From Adineta ricciae (Eukaryota; Rotifera; Eurotatoria; Adinetida; Adinetidae), in assembly GCA_905250025.1 (NCBI GenBank), contig CAJNOJ010000011.1:5287-69286 (forward strand): a stretch of DNA of 64,000 nt. The letters run 5' to 3'. The notes beneath the pieces were generated by a model. It did not search any database and was not told the origin of the DNA. It saw only the letters and a list, made by a program, of their open reading frames with translations. Position numbers and translations under genes: made by a program. Of the stretch, positions 23,784 through 36,660 are shown piece by piece. Within the stretch, counting starts at the first letter, position 1. Every line of letters starts with the position of its first letter.

Positions 23784-26700
23784 TCAACTAAAATGAACAC
23801 GTTTCTTCTTTTTCAAGTTCGTCTCATTCATTTGTCGACGTTTTTCTCGACGGGTCAATTTCGGTTTTCGTTTTCCCGTTTTCTTCATGTGTTTGTCATA
23901 ACGACGCGAACGTTGCGCAAACGTTCGTTCACGATCCATTTCCCATTTGATCTGTTTCATTTCTAGAAGAACAAATATTTCGCATGCATAATCACCCCGA
24001 ACATTGATCGTGTTCCTCCTACCTCGTTCATTATCTACTTTAAAATTATCACGAATATGTTGGTTACTAATTGATTCATGTTCATTATCATCAAGTTGTT
24101 CATCATCGGAGTGTTCATCACCATCATTTAATGTAGAAGGACGATTGGTCACATCATCATCATCATCGTCATCATCAACTAATTCATCAGTACGACGAAC
24201 ACGTTGTACAGTACTAGAAATAGAGAATTTTGCTCGATGTTTCTCTTTTCGTTCTTCATTTATTTTAATCATAATGACTAACCTTGCAATATCTTCGACA
24301 CTATTGTTATCATCTTCATCAACATCAATTTCATCTTTATCAACATCGTCCATAAAATGGTCTAATGAACAACGAATAGAAGAATGATTTGTCACACAAG
24401 ATAAGATTAAAATATAATTAAACATTCTAAGCGAGTAATCGTTGATCCTCTCTTTTGCTTTTATAGAACTGAAAGGTTATATGAAAAGTGATACAAGTGT
24501 CAAACTCAACTTATGTCACTTGATTTTTATTAGTTGACCATGGCCAGTCGAGTTGCTACTCAAGAGTTTTTATCTTTTCGTAGATTTTATGACTTCAATT
24601 ATAAAACTATTCTCGAAATATAATTTGTCATCGTTAGAACTCGACATGACTGTCTTCATTTTTTTTCTTCGTATGTCCTTCAAAGAAATCCAATGGGAAA
24701 AATAATCATTAGATCAACACTTGTCAACTCTTATTTCTCTCGTTGTACTCTGTACGCCAACAATAACAAATCAATAAGATGAAGTACATATGCATTAGAA
24801 CTCGAGTAATATGAAAAAATACGAATGAAAGGCTTCGGATATTTTCGATTTGATAGTCATTCATTCGTAGATGAGTACTGTCAGAGTAGATTATTGTCAA
24901 TGTATGAATACGTCAAGAGAGGCTTTACTTACCCAAATATTTATCGAATTCATCGTCAGAAACACTTTCGATACTTTCGTTGTCATCGATATCGCCTTCA
25001 AAATCATCGGTGGATTTGTCTTTCTTTCGCGATTGAACTGCGTCACTATTCTCCTGTCGCATTTTCATGAAACTAAAGATAAAAAGAAAAAGAGCGTTGT
25101 TGATGTTTCGGAGTAGTATTTCTTTCAAACATACGTATAAAGAAAACGTTCGTCGGCAGGAATATTCGCTGGATTTAATCGCGCATATTCACTGCTATCG
25201 ACAGGAACAGCTTTGACACCTTTTGGAAGGTAGAGCCGTCCGACTGCATGACGCGATTTCTTGCGAAGAAGTTCTGAACAGAGATGAATCGATGAATTTT
25301 CATAGAAATTCGATGGGCACACATACCATGTTTAGTAATTTGTTTTTTCGGATTTTTGTAAACGAACCGATCGAGAAATCGCATCGGATTAAAATCTACT
25401 AATGGATTTCCATTATATTCAATTGGTTTACCCTAATAAAAGCAAACAATCGATAAAAATTCACGAGCAGAAGCAAATGTACATACATTAAAAACATTCT
25501 GTGCGAAAAGAGCAACAGTTGGATGTGAATGTTGACGAAGGAATAACAATTCGTGTAAACATGTGTATTCACTTCCACAGTACAGTGGATTACGTTTAAA
25601 GATATCATAATGATCAAGATTGGTTTGCTTCGATTTATTCAGAGTCTTATGATCCCAGGAGGAGATTTCGGGAACTGTTTGTAGCGGTTGTTCATCATCT
25701 GTTGGGACATCGTGAAAATGTTCTTCTTCGTCATCGTCATCGTTGCCGCCAGTGTTCTGATCAATTGTTAAAGCTGCTTTCTGAGAAAATAGAAGTAATC
25801 TTGAACCATTTGGATGTCGCTTGACGAGTTCGGAGATCAATAGAAGTATTCCGCAAATGAATGGAACATCATTAAAGAGACTTAGTTGCAACAAACGTTT
25901 AATGAATGCCTTTGAAAAGATGATAAGTTGTGAAAAAGATTGAAAGACAAACAAACTCGAATTCGAGATTCCATGGAATCCTTGAGCATAGACTTAAAGA
26001 TCAAATTGAGAAAAGTCGAAAGCATCTTCGAATTTTTCCATTCGGGTTCGGATAATTTCTTGTATAATGCATTGTAATATCGATCGTCAATTTCCGATCT
26101 GAATCAAAGACAAAATTTGATGAAATTTTAGAACGAAGACAAGATTTACCGTTGTTCGGAAAGACGAAAGAGTAATTGTAATGCTCGAACACTTGTTTTG
26201 AAATTAGTTGCATGAACAATCCGAAAGAGATAATTGAGATGTTCAACGATATTATCAAGGTCAACTACAACAAAGTTACGATTACAAACACATTCCAGAT
26301 TCTGTTTATCCAGGCTTTCTTTTACCCATCGGGCGTCAAATTCTCATTACTGAACATCGCAGTTTATTTTTTTTATTACGGCATATTGCATACCTCAAGA
26401 GCCATTTCCTGATGAGACCATATGCAGAAATTTCGTACTAAAGGTCATCAATGAATCAACCAAAACATCTGTTTGATGAACATCACTGCACTATGTGATC
26501 CGGGAATCAAGGGACGATTTGCTATTCTTTCCTAACCTTGTATCCGATTTGTATAACGTATTGGGAGAGACGAATCGAACTGTATTTATCGTCTCTATCT
26601 AATTAAGTGAGAATAGGAGATCTGATTTCTGCGAAGCGATAATTGCATAAATATGCTCAGTCTGACAAAAGAAGTAACCTCGTGAGTCTTGAATTAGGAA

Positions 26701-27968
26701 TAAAAGACTAGGCTTTCCTTTACCTTGAGCAAAGGAAATCGCACGTGTTACACCACCCAGAAGTATTGCAAAGAACTTCGAACTGGCATCTTCTTTGACA
26801 CTGATTAACTAAAATATCGAATTTCACATTGAATTAGCCGATCAGTTTTGACTTACTCGAAAAAGAGCAAAATATATCTTAATCAATTTATTTGCTAAAT
26901 CGTTATCTTGACTGGAAAATGTTATTGCTGTCAAGCAACACAGACCATAATGTCTATCGAGAATTGAACAAATTCGAAAGAAGAAAAGGAACGTCTTTTT
27001 TAACATACTGCGCACTTTGACGAACGTTTTGTCGGAAAAGAAGTCGTTCGACTTCGTTCACAACAACTGTTTTCATACCAGGATGTTGTTCCACTGTAAA
27101 ACAAACAATAAATGTGACTTTCCTTGGCTTCTTGTTGTTACTTACGAAGTTGAGTGAGTAGATGTAATGTTTTAGAGGCAACGGTAGAGTCTGGATCACC
27201 TAGTTTATCGACAATCAATTCTAACAAACGCTTTTCTTGTTCCGGTCGTTGAGATAATAAACGCTCCAGCATCGATACTGCTTTGGTTCGTATTTGACCG
27301 ATTGGATCATGTGCTATTTGCTAGAAAATTCAGTCAATCAGTGTTCCTTATGAAAATCTTCTCTACAAACTTGGATAAGATCGATAAAACTAGAGTAAAG
27401 TTGTTTGACCGTATCTTCGACATATGCAAGTGCTGCTGCTTGTTTGGAAGAAGGTGTTTGTTGATTAATATTCAACAAACGACGATTTTCAGGTAGGTAA
27501 ATATTAAGGAAAACATCTTCAAGAACTTCGGCGATGGTTAATGCGTCACGACGACGGGCAATATTCGTTCGTAATAATTTTATTAAATTGTCGAGTTCTC
27601 CTACGGCATGAACAGGTGAACGACGAATCAGTGTGACTAAAGCTGCTAGACGATCCTATAAAGACAGAAGTAAGATTTTCTTCACTGAACAATTTCCATA
27701 CTTTGGATGTCGTCGAAAGAGATGTTTGTAGCCATTGATAATCGGAGGATTGATCTTGCTGATAAAGCGATTGGTATAGATCACACTCTGCTCGATAGAT
27801 TTGCTCGCATTTTTGTTTGTCATATTTGTCGTTTGATTTGGATGATGATGATAATGGAGTTTCGATTGAATACCATTTCGGAAGATCTTTACCCACTTTG
27901 AACAAGAGCTCAGACTTTTTCAACGGAGTAGATGCTTGAGATTTGGGTTTTTTCGATTTTGCAACCAT
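23784..27968 (-). CDS. CEBPZ: CEBPZ / Noc1 (Mak21) ribosome-biogenesis factor
   Basis: Noc1/Mak21/CEBPZ family proteins act in the nucleolus in early 60S pre-ribosome assembly. The start is the ATG at 27968 (MVAKSKKPKSQAS). The N-terminal part has KVGKDLPKWYSIETPL. The HEAT-like middle runs through DRLAALVTLIRRSPVHAV, then VVNEVERLLFRQNV (human: VVCGEVERLLFRSN). The CBF/Mak21 domain has FICGILLLISEL, FKRNPLYCGSEYTCLHELL, HPTVALFAQNVFN and MRFLDRFVYKNPK. After that come an acidic tail (DDIDDNESIESVSDDEF) and a Lys/Arg-rich C-terminus (MKQIKWEMDRERTF, then KKTGKRKPKLTRREKRR). The last three exons (24369-23784) are joined to the main body by an intron of about 550 nt with phase-1 ends. I include them because acidic-then-basic order and the 'KQ.KWE.ER' motif match the human C-terminus. 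The gene ends in KKKKRVHFS. Introns are mostly short. Confidence 0.9.
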
Positions 27969-28466
27969 CTACAAGACAATTTCAATGTTAATTCATTTCA
28001 ATTCGAAAAAAAGTGATCTACGACCGGACAACACCAATCGGTTAAGATCAACGAAAGATAGATTGGCTGAAGAACACATCGGAGTCTTACACGGACGTTA
28101 TAGATGTCGCCAGTATACAATTCTTTACCATCCGGGATTTGACCTGTGTGCTAACTTTTTACTCGACTGTGATAATATTTGATTTGATCAACATATTTTC
28201 GTCAAATGTCGAGTGTAGAAAAATATTGATAGATAATAGCAAATATTAAGTTGGATTCGTCAAATATTTAGATATCACGATCAATAAATCGACTTCGATT
28301 GAATTCTTAACACAATATTTATAGATATGTCTGTCTGCAGTTGTGTCTTCAAAAACAACCTTTGAACAAGTAAGTTACACTAATGATACGCATTCCAATA
28401 ATTCCTTTGTTTGACGATAAACAAGATGAGTTTTTTCTTGTATTTCATAGATCAAAGTCTTGCGAA
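27969..28466. promoter_or_regulatory. Divergent intergenic region, CEBPZ / ABCB
   Basis: About 500 bp separate the start codons of the minus-strand CEBPZ gene and the plus-strand ABC transporter. The region is AT-rich with no convincing coding frame. It should contain both promoters; I cannot place either core element. Confidence 0.5.
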
Positions 28467-31400
28467 ATGCCTAGTAAAAGAATCTCGAATATAATCCCTA
28501 AGAATAGCGATGTTGTTCTTTTAAAAATACAAAGCATTCCGGAAAAGGGGTAAATGAAAAATGCGTTTGCTGCTTTCATGAACCTATCCGATATTTAGTG
28601 CTTATGATACAAATGACGAAAAGACCTTTTACAATGTCAAACCTGAAGAAATCCAAAAGGAAAAATCAACGAGCTTTCGAAATCTTGTAAATAGACAAAT
28701 CTTCCTATGTTTTGCGTTTACTACAGAACTGTCACGTTTTAGTATCGATTCTTCACGCCGATTGACTTACTGTATTTCTCATTGGCGAGCTTAGCAGCTG
28801 GAGTACTTGGTCTTACATTACCGTTATCCATGGTAATCTTCGGCGAATCGATTGATGCATTTATTGATAGCACAACCAATCTTTGTTCATTGAATTATAC
28901 GTCTTTAACTGAAATGTATTGTCCACCGGGAATCATTTTAACATCATCAAATTTCTATTCAACATTATCGTGAGTTAATGAATATGAATTAATGTTCTAA
29001 TGGTATAGCTTTCTTTAGAATATGTAATATTACTGGTATCAGTGTGGATACGAATGTTCGGATACATAAGCAAATAGTTTATTCGGTTATTATTGGTTGT
29101 GTAGCGTTTCTGGGTGGTTATATTCGAACTGTGGGATTTAATTCCTTAGCAGATCGACAGAGTCGAATCATTCGTCATAGATTTTTTCGATCTATTCTGC
29201 AGAAAGACGTTTATTTCTTCGATCAGCACAAGACTGGCGAATTGAGTACATGTTTAACTGACGATATTAATAAAATTGCCAATGGGATTGGAGACAAACT
29301 CGGAACAGTGATAGAAATAGGATCAACTTTCATTAGTTGTTTAATTATTGGTAAGATTGGATTGGCAGAGGATCTGTTTGATTTTTATTGAATAATGTAG
29401 GCTTTATCAAAGGATGGAAATTAACACTTGTTGTGTTGTCAATGCTACCGATTGTTTTCCTGGCGATTATCATTTCGAGTAGAGTAAGTGTAGCAAGTTC
29501 GACACAATATGATGCGAATGGAAATATCTGTGTTTAGATTATTGGAAAGATGGTTTCGAAAGAACTGAAAGCGTATGGTAAAGCAGGTGCAGTTGCCGAA
29601 GAAGTGATTAGTTCGATTCGTACAGTTTTGTGCTACAATGGTCAAGAACGAGAAACACATAGGTTTGTGAAGATAATTATACGCAAATGAGATGATTTTT
29701 GTATTCCACAGATATGAACGGCATTTGGATGTAGCGAAAAAGAGTGGGATGAAGAAGAGTCTTGTGGATGGTATAGCAAATGGATTATTATTATGTTTAA
29801 TCTATTCCATATTTGCATTAGGTGAAAGAAAACGGATTTTGAAATGAATAATACGATGTTTGACTTGTGTAGGATTCTGGTATGGAGCGAAATTAGTTCG
29901 AGAGGAAAATTATAGTATTGGCAATGTTTTCACAGTAAGAATGCGGAACTGTTGGAAATTGTGACATGTTGACGTTTTAGATTTTCATGGGTATCTACAT
30001 GGGCGTTCTTTGTTTGGAACAAGCAAGTCCATTTTTTCAAGCAGTTATTCAAGCTCGAGAAGCCATTAGTATTGTCTTGAGTATCATCGACGAGGTAACC
30101 GGAGAACAGTTGCTATTGCCTCCTACAATTCATTGATTTTACTTTTGTTCAGCCATCAACTAGCAAAAATACGTTAGACAAGGGTTTAAAGAAAAAACAT
30201 CTTACGGGTACTATACAGTTTTGTAATGTTCATTTTTCCTATCCAACACGATTGAATGTTCCGATACTTCATGGTGTTTCATTCAACGTTGAACACGGTC
30301 AAACCATTGCATTAGTCGGCGCTTCCGGATCCGGTAAATCAACATGTATTCAATTACTCCAACGATTTTATAGTTATCAATCGGGTGCGATTCTTCTCGA
30401 TGGTGTCAAAGTCAACGATTATAATCTACAATGGTTACGACAACATATTGGTGTTGTTAGTCAAGAGCCGATCTTGTTTCAAACAACTATTCGTGAGAAT
30501 ATCTTGTTCGGATGCCAATCAGCTACGGATGAACAGATATACGAAGCAGCTAAGATGGCTAATGCACACAATTTTATCATGTCATTACCACATGTAGGAT
30601 AACGGTAGAAACCTTTCGTTTGTATAAAGCTCCTTTTTGTAGAAATATGAGACCCATGTTGGTGAACGTGGTGTGGCATTATCTGGTGGACAAAAACAAA
30701 GAATTGGTAACGAAGTTGCATAGTTCGATGATTCTATTGCAGTGTTCGTTCCTTCTTCTAGCCATTGCTCGAGCATTGATTCGAAATCCAAAAATTCTAC
30801 TTCTTGATGAAGGTAAATGACTTTTTCTAATTCTCGTTCACATCTATTGATTTTATCATAGCTACAAGCGCACTCGATAACGAAAGTGAAAAATTAGTAC
30901 AAGAGGCACTGGATCGTGCTGCTCAAGGTATATTTGATCGCACAGGAAAGTTCACAACTATGCTTTTGTAACATAAATAGGTCGAACCACAATCATCATT
31001 GCACATCGTCTTTCAACAATTCGTCATGCGAATAAAATTATCGTTCTACAGAAAGGTGAAGTAGTTGAAGAAGGTGACCATGATTTGTTGATGAAAATGC
31101 ATGGCATCTACTTTGGTCTTGTTGAACATCAACAGTTGCAACAGGTGGAAGAAATCGAAGCGATACAAGTTGAAAAACCTGAACCAATTCTAACATCCGC
31201 CGCTCGATATGACCTAAATAAGAAACGCCGGTCAACACTGGCAAATATTGCTGCATCTATGATCAATACTTTTCATCCGAAAAGAAAATCAATTGAAGAA
31301 GTGCAAAAGGTACATAAAATCTAAATCGATCTTGTTTCTCATAGAAATACATCTCTTGTTCTTCTTCTTTCGAGCGCATTGATTCGAACACGACTTTATC

Positions 31401-33857
31401 GATTTTGAAAATGAACAAACCTGAATGGTTATTAATTGTTCTCGGATGTGTTGCTGCTCTCGTGAATGGTACACTCGAACCAACATCAGCGATTGTACAA
31501 ACAAAACTAGTGACAGTAAGCGACATTCATCTGCGTATTCGCATCTTCGAATCTGATTAACGAACATTTTCATAGGCTTTCGAAGAATGTGATAAAGACA
31601 AGCAAGCAAAACAAGTGCTGCTCTGCTCTCTCATCTACATCGGTTTTGGAATCTGTGGCTTCATTGTTCAATCGTCACAGGTATGAAGCAGTTTCTTCAA
31701 TTTTTCTCAATTTCCCTTTTCCAGATTTTCCTGTTTGCTTGGGCCGGTGAAGCTTTGACGAAACGACTTCGTTCAAAAACTTTTCGCGCGATTCTTCGTC
31801 AAGACGTTGCGTTCTTCGATGAGCCTGCTCATAGTAGCGGGGCATTGTGTACATATCTTGCAACGGAAGCATCTGCTGTACAAGGTGCCAGCGGGGTTCG
31901 TTTAGGCGTTCTGCTTCAGAATTTTGTCACTGTTGGTGCTGGAATTCTCATTGGTTTCATCTTTTCTTGGCAATTGACATTATTGATCATCGGTTTCTTG
32001 CCATTGATCATCTTTGGTGCAGTCCTACAACTTCGTTTGATTACAAAATTCGAAAAGAAAGACAAAGAACATTTAGAAAATGCCGGAAAAGTTTGAGAAT
32101 GCGTACAGTTTCCTAGTATTGTACATCTATCTTAGATCGCAATGGAGGCAATACAAAATATTCGAACGGTCATGCAATTGTCTAAAGAAACTTATTTCTA
32201 CGATCAATACACGAAATGTATCGATACGGTACATCGGTGAGTACTTTTACTTTTAATTATTTCGTAAATTCTATCATAGCGATTTACCCAGTTCATCACG
32301 AAAACGTATACAAATGTTAAGTATTCTGTATGCTACGACGAGCGCAATGTTTTTCTTTGCAATGGCTGCACTGATTGCTCTCGGGGCTTATCTAATCAAT
32401 CGACAGATGATCACATTTGAAGATTTTTTTATGTAAGTCACGCATGTGTGTTGCAACGCTGTGAATCATTGATTAATTTAGGGTCTTTGATTCTATTGTT
32501 CTTACTGCTCGGATTGCCAGTCAAACCTTAACATTGTAAATTGTTTGAATCGATTATTTCGTATAAAATGAGCATGATGTGCTGTAGATCTCCTGATTAT
32601 GGTAAAGCGATAAAAGCTGCAGAGAATATCTTTGATCTATTGAATCGAAAACCATTGATCGATAATGAATCTCGAAAAGGTCGTCAGATTGTAAGTAACA
32701 TTGTCTCATAGAGATTACATTTCATTCTGCCAATTTAGTCGGATTTTACTGGACGAATTCAATTCGACGATGTTACTTTTCATTATCCAAGCAGACCAGA
32801 GGCTACAGTTCTGAAACATTTTAAACTACAAATTAAATCTGGTACGTATTTTCGATGTTAACAGTCTCATTTATCACAAATGTTTGTCGTTCAAGGGCAA
32901 AAAGTCGCTTTGATTGGTAAGTGCTCTGAATTGATGCTTTTACTGTTTATTCCATCAGAGAGTTAACAGGTACATCTGGATGTGGCAAATCAACAACTAT
33001 CCAACTAATTGAACGTTTCTACGACCCGATCGGCGGTGGTTTGGTAAATACGGATTTCATTTCGTTTGAAATAAGTCTACTTCTGTTCAGTTAGTTGATT
33101 CGGAAGATATAAGAAATCTTGATTTGTATTGGTATCGATCTCAAAGTTTGTCACAATAGTGTTTTTTTGAACATTTTCTCGCGATTTTCTCTATATTCTA
33201 GTCGGACTTGTTTCACAAGAACCAATACTGTTCGATATGTCCATTCGAGAAAATATTGCCTACGGTGATAATAGTCGAGAGAATATTCCTATAGAAGAAA
33301 TCATCCAAGCTGCAAAAAGTGCTAATGTACACGATTTCATTCAACTTTTACCCGATGTAAGTTGTAACTTTAGATATTGTCTCACCTTAGTCAAGACGAT
33401 TTCCATAGAGATATGAAACCAGATGTGGTGCAAAAGGTGTTCAATTATCTGGTGGACAAAAGCAACGAATTGGTATGAAGTTATATACAATTGAATGAGA
33501 TTCTTATTGATGTTGTTGTAGCAATTGCTCGAGCATTGATACGCAATCCAAAGATCCTCTTGTTCGATGAAGGTAAGACAAAAGGTAAACGATGAGACCA
33601 ATAAATCAAGTTTGTTTGTTTGTTTTTTAGCAACGAGCGCACTGGATACTGAAAGCGAGAAGATTGTTCAAGAAGCTTTAGATCGTGCTCAAGAAAATCG
33701 AACGTCTATCACCATCGCACATCGCCTATCAACAATCCAAAATGCAGACATGATTTGCGTCCTGCACAATGGCGTCATCGTTGAATGTGGTACTCATGCA
33801 GAATTACTTGCTCTGGGAGATCGATACTATCATTTAGCTTTGGGAAAACTTCATTAA
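28467..33857 (+). CDS. ABCB/MDR-type full ABC transporter (P-glycoprotein-like)
   Basis: A multi-exon gene with ATG at 28467 ([15 protein letters not shown]) and stop at 33857. The order is TMD1 (from [20 protein letters not shown], about 28.74-30.1 kb), NBD1, TMD2 (about 31.4-32.6 kb) and NBD2, the layout of plasma-membrane multidrug and lipid exporters. NBD1 has Walker [10 protein letters not shown] (30.32 kb), Q-loop VSQEPILF, signature LSGGQKQRI, Walker [15 protein letters not shown] and [11 protein letters not shown]2 has GTSGCGKST (about 32.97 kb), [40 protein letters not shown] and IAHRLSTI. Both ATP sites therefore look catalytically complete. About twenty introns of roughly 50-60 bp interrupt it, one splitting the NBD2 region between WYRSQ and IGLVSQ. 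The substrate cannot be told from sequence; relation is to ABCB1/4/11-type full transporters rather than mitochondrial half transporters. Confidence 0.92.
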
Positions 33858-34298
33858 TCAAAGATTGATATTATCAAATAACTATTTTGCTATTTGTTTT
33901 CGAATTCATGCACAAACATAAATGGATAGTTGATGAGAAAATTTCTCAAACAAAACTTGTACCAGGAAGGAAGATGTTGACATTGATGAATCGAAGAAAA
34001 AGAAATGTCTTTTTATCATGTTTCCAACTTCGATATGGTCACAAAATGTGCCTAACTCTTTGAAAATCTGAAATGATCATTCAATCGTCCATGTTGATCA
34101 AAGAAATATGAAATCGAATATGTTATTCTACCGCAAGCATATATTAATCATTCGTATCTTGTGTAGTTCCGAAAAGAAACACGCAAAAGGTCAATGAGAG
34201 TTCTAAAAGAGTACTCGTGTCTACTCTCGCAAAATAAGCGAACGGAAAACAGAAAATAACGTTTCTCGCTCGTCAGTTAATATTCGCTCAGTGCGCCT

Positions 34299-34306
34299 AT
34301 AAATAA
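34299..34306 (+). promoter_or_regulatory. TATA-box-like element
   Basis: TATAAATA is preceded by GTGCGCC and followed about 85 bp later by an ATG at 34384 that begins a very short frame, MSKQCIVNLLQF, ending at a GTAAGT donor. A downstream exon could not be assigned. The motif is exact but isolated, so a working promoter is only possible. Confidence 0.25.
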
Positions 34307-34464
34307 CCAAGAAAACTTCGATATTCACACCCCCACACAATCAATCGACGTTCATTATCGTCTAATAGCGAAGTCATCTAGGCATGAGCAAACAATGCAT
34401 TGTCAATCTACTTCAATTTTGTAAGTACTACATGCTAACTGATGTTCATTAGAAGAATGCAATT

Positions 34465-34531
34465 TTTGTCTTTCGATACTTGTGACAGCTTGTAGCGTCC
34501 TCGGGTGCTTTACCAATTAGCTATCTCTGCC
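34465..34531 (-). pseudogene. tRNA-like 5' half (tRNA relic)
   Basis: Read on the minus strand from 34531, the sequence GGCAGAG-AT-AGCTAATTGGTAAAGC matches a tRNA 5' acceptor strand followed by a D arm, including an A-box-like TAGCTAATTGG and a three-pair D stem (GCT/AGC). The rest does not hold up. There is no 3' acceptor strand pairing with GGCAGAG, and the T arm is at best GTATCGAAAG. I judge it a decayed or truncated tRNA copy, or a chance A box. Confidence 0.35.
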
Positions 34532-35124
34532 AATAAAAGCTTCCATCATTGTAGATGGGCATGTTGTGTCAGTAGCAGTTCGTGCTCTGTTTCTAACAGC
34601 ATGAGTGCTCTAAAATAGACATAAAAGTGAGGAGAGTATCGTTATTTGCTCAGAAAAGTGCAGTTTTGGATAAGCAGATTAACTGACAATATGATAATGA
34701 TCGCTCAATTTGATCAATATGATCTTAGACCATTTAAAAGATCAGTCAGAAATACGAGAATATGATTTGTTCAATCTAGTGTGAGAAAAAAAAACAATTT
34801 CAAGATGAAAACCATGTCTGAAGTATCGAAAGGACTTCGACAGTTGCATTCTATGCAGATAGTTTTAATTGGAATTGTTTCTAATCAGTGATAGTCATCG
34901 GAAATTCTCATGAGAGTCTGACAAGAAAAACAACTTCATGACTAAATTATTCAGATAAGAAATCTCACTTTCTTCTTCGATTGATCACAGCTTCGTGCGC
35001 GTTATTTGAACAATTAAGCATGAATTGTCCTATGAAACTCTTTCTAGAAAAGAAAAACAACGATCTAATTTCGCGTCATTACGTCGCATTCATGTTTCAG
35101 AGTAAAATAGTACTATTAGACAGA

Positions 35125-35340
35125 TTATTCATTGATAGAATGCATTGAAGCTGCATTAATAGCACTTGCAGTGCGTTTCATTTCTTCGTCGTATTGTCGA
35201 GAACGAGCCTGGCCTATCATCAAACAGGATAGAAAAATCTGTTCGATGTCGATAACATTCTCTTTGGCTTTTTTTGTTCGAATAAACGAAAAATAATCAT
35301 CTGTAAGTCGTTTCACTTGACTAATGTGCTGTGATAACAT
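35125..35340 (-). CDS. Small hypothetical protein, 71 aa
   Basis: An ATG at 35340 with an in-frame stop immediately upstream opens 71 codons: MLSQHISQVKRLTDDYFSF to ...NAASMHSINE. The predicted peptide is helical, soluble and balanced in charge (KRLTDDYFSFIRTKKAKENVI, then IEQIFLSCLMIGQARSRQYDEEMKR), with no low complexity. That makes it more gene-like than other short frames in this block. I do not recognise the family. It could also be the last exon of a gene whose upstream exons were missed. Confidence 0.35.
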   Translation of the reverse strand: MLSQHISQVKRLTDDYFSFIRTKKAKENVIDIEQIFLSCLMIGQARSRQYDEEMKRTASAINAASMHSINE

Positions 35341-36660
35341 TTACTTATGATGTTTATATGAAAATTAATTCGGCTAGAATTCTTGATTATATTAGACTTA
35401 CATTATTGATTGAAACTGATGTCAACAAGGTTAGTTTATTTTGTCTTATTGTTTTCTTTTCTTTTCTTTTCGACAATAATATGAAATATTCTCATCGATG
35501 TCTATTAATAAAAGATTTCTGAGCATTTTGTTACAAAAAATCAGATATTTAGTATGCTAAGACGAATAGAAATGTTCCTGCGTAAAAGATCATTATCAAA
35601 TATTTAGACCTTCTCTTTTTTAAAATGTTACAGCCCTGGAAATGTATGAGTGTCAAACGAATTCAGCTGATGAGATGTGCCATTTATAATTATTTCTTTT
35701 CTTCTAAACTTTATGTCAATTTTTTATCGTTAATTATCATCCTAAGGACGAGTTTTTTTTTATTAATTTCGACAAAATGGAAAACACTTTCTCTAAGCTG
35801 ACATTTCATCACACGTTGCATTGCCTTTAAACTAGATGTTACTGTCTTTCTTCACATGTCAGCTCGACAGTCGTTAGTTAAGCTCGACAAGCGGATATTT
35901 CTTTTTTTCTCGTTAGTTTCCCTGAAAAATACTATCATTCGTCTTGGTACAGCCGGAAGTTGCGGATCATTTAGCATTCGTGAAAAAATGATCAATTTTC
36001 TTGACTGTAGTTCATTGTGACGTCCTTTTTTCTGACAATGAGTCGAAGTCGAATATTAATCAAGTACCGAGACATTTAACTTTCTTTACTCGACATTCCG
36101 AATGACGCTGACACCGGAATAAAATCAACAATAATGACATAGAGAAAGAAAGAATAGACGAATTGTAAACAATGATTATCAACCTGCTAGAATAACTAAC
36201 GTCAATAGTAAGAGGGGGTGACAGCTTGTCGGTATCATAGTTAATAGAACGAACGAGTACACATCTATATGACAGTTATTCTCTCATTTCCAAAACAACA
36301 ATTCAGATAGACGAAGTCGAGGAGAAGGTCATCTTCAATGAGTTTCAGTTAGTGTAGATGAACTCGATACTACAACTGTTCTTTAGCGACGAAAATAAAA
36401 CGACTAATTACGTGTTGAATACATAAGCATTTTGAAGAGAATTAAGGTAGTTATTAAGAATGTCATGTATCCTTGAGAATAAATATATATATTGTTATCT
36501 AAATTCTCTTCAAATTAGGGTTTTTTTTCAATTATACGCCAATCGCCTACGCTGTGAAGAACATAATACAATTCTTAAGTATTTTTGTATGTTTCTTTCA
36601 GATGACAATTCTATTCCATTCAGTAGTCTCGTAGAGAACATCATTTTGTTACTAACAGAT

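Larger units (their letters stand above)
33858..36660. other. Intergenic block between ABCB and GPCR genes
   Basis: About 2.8 kb of AT-rich sequence without an identified gene. It holds a TATAAATA box near 34299, a tRNA-like half near 34.5 kb and one plausible small frame at 35125-35340, each listed separately. Near 36600 a TTTCTTTCAG acceptor precedes the GPCR start by about 60 bp and could be a 5'-UTR or spliced-leader acceptor. Confidence 0.5.

Noticed and set aside
24004-24387. Ser-rich 127-codon plus-strand frame
   Set aside because: It is the antisense shadow of the Asp-rich CEBPZ tail (GAT/GAC read as ATC/TCA/TCG).
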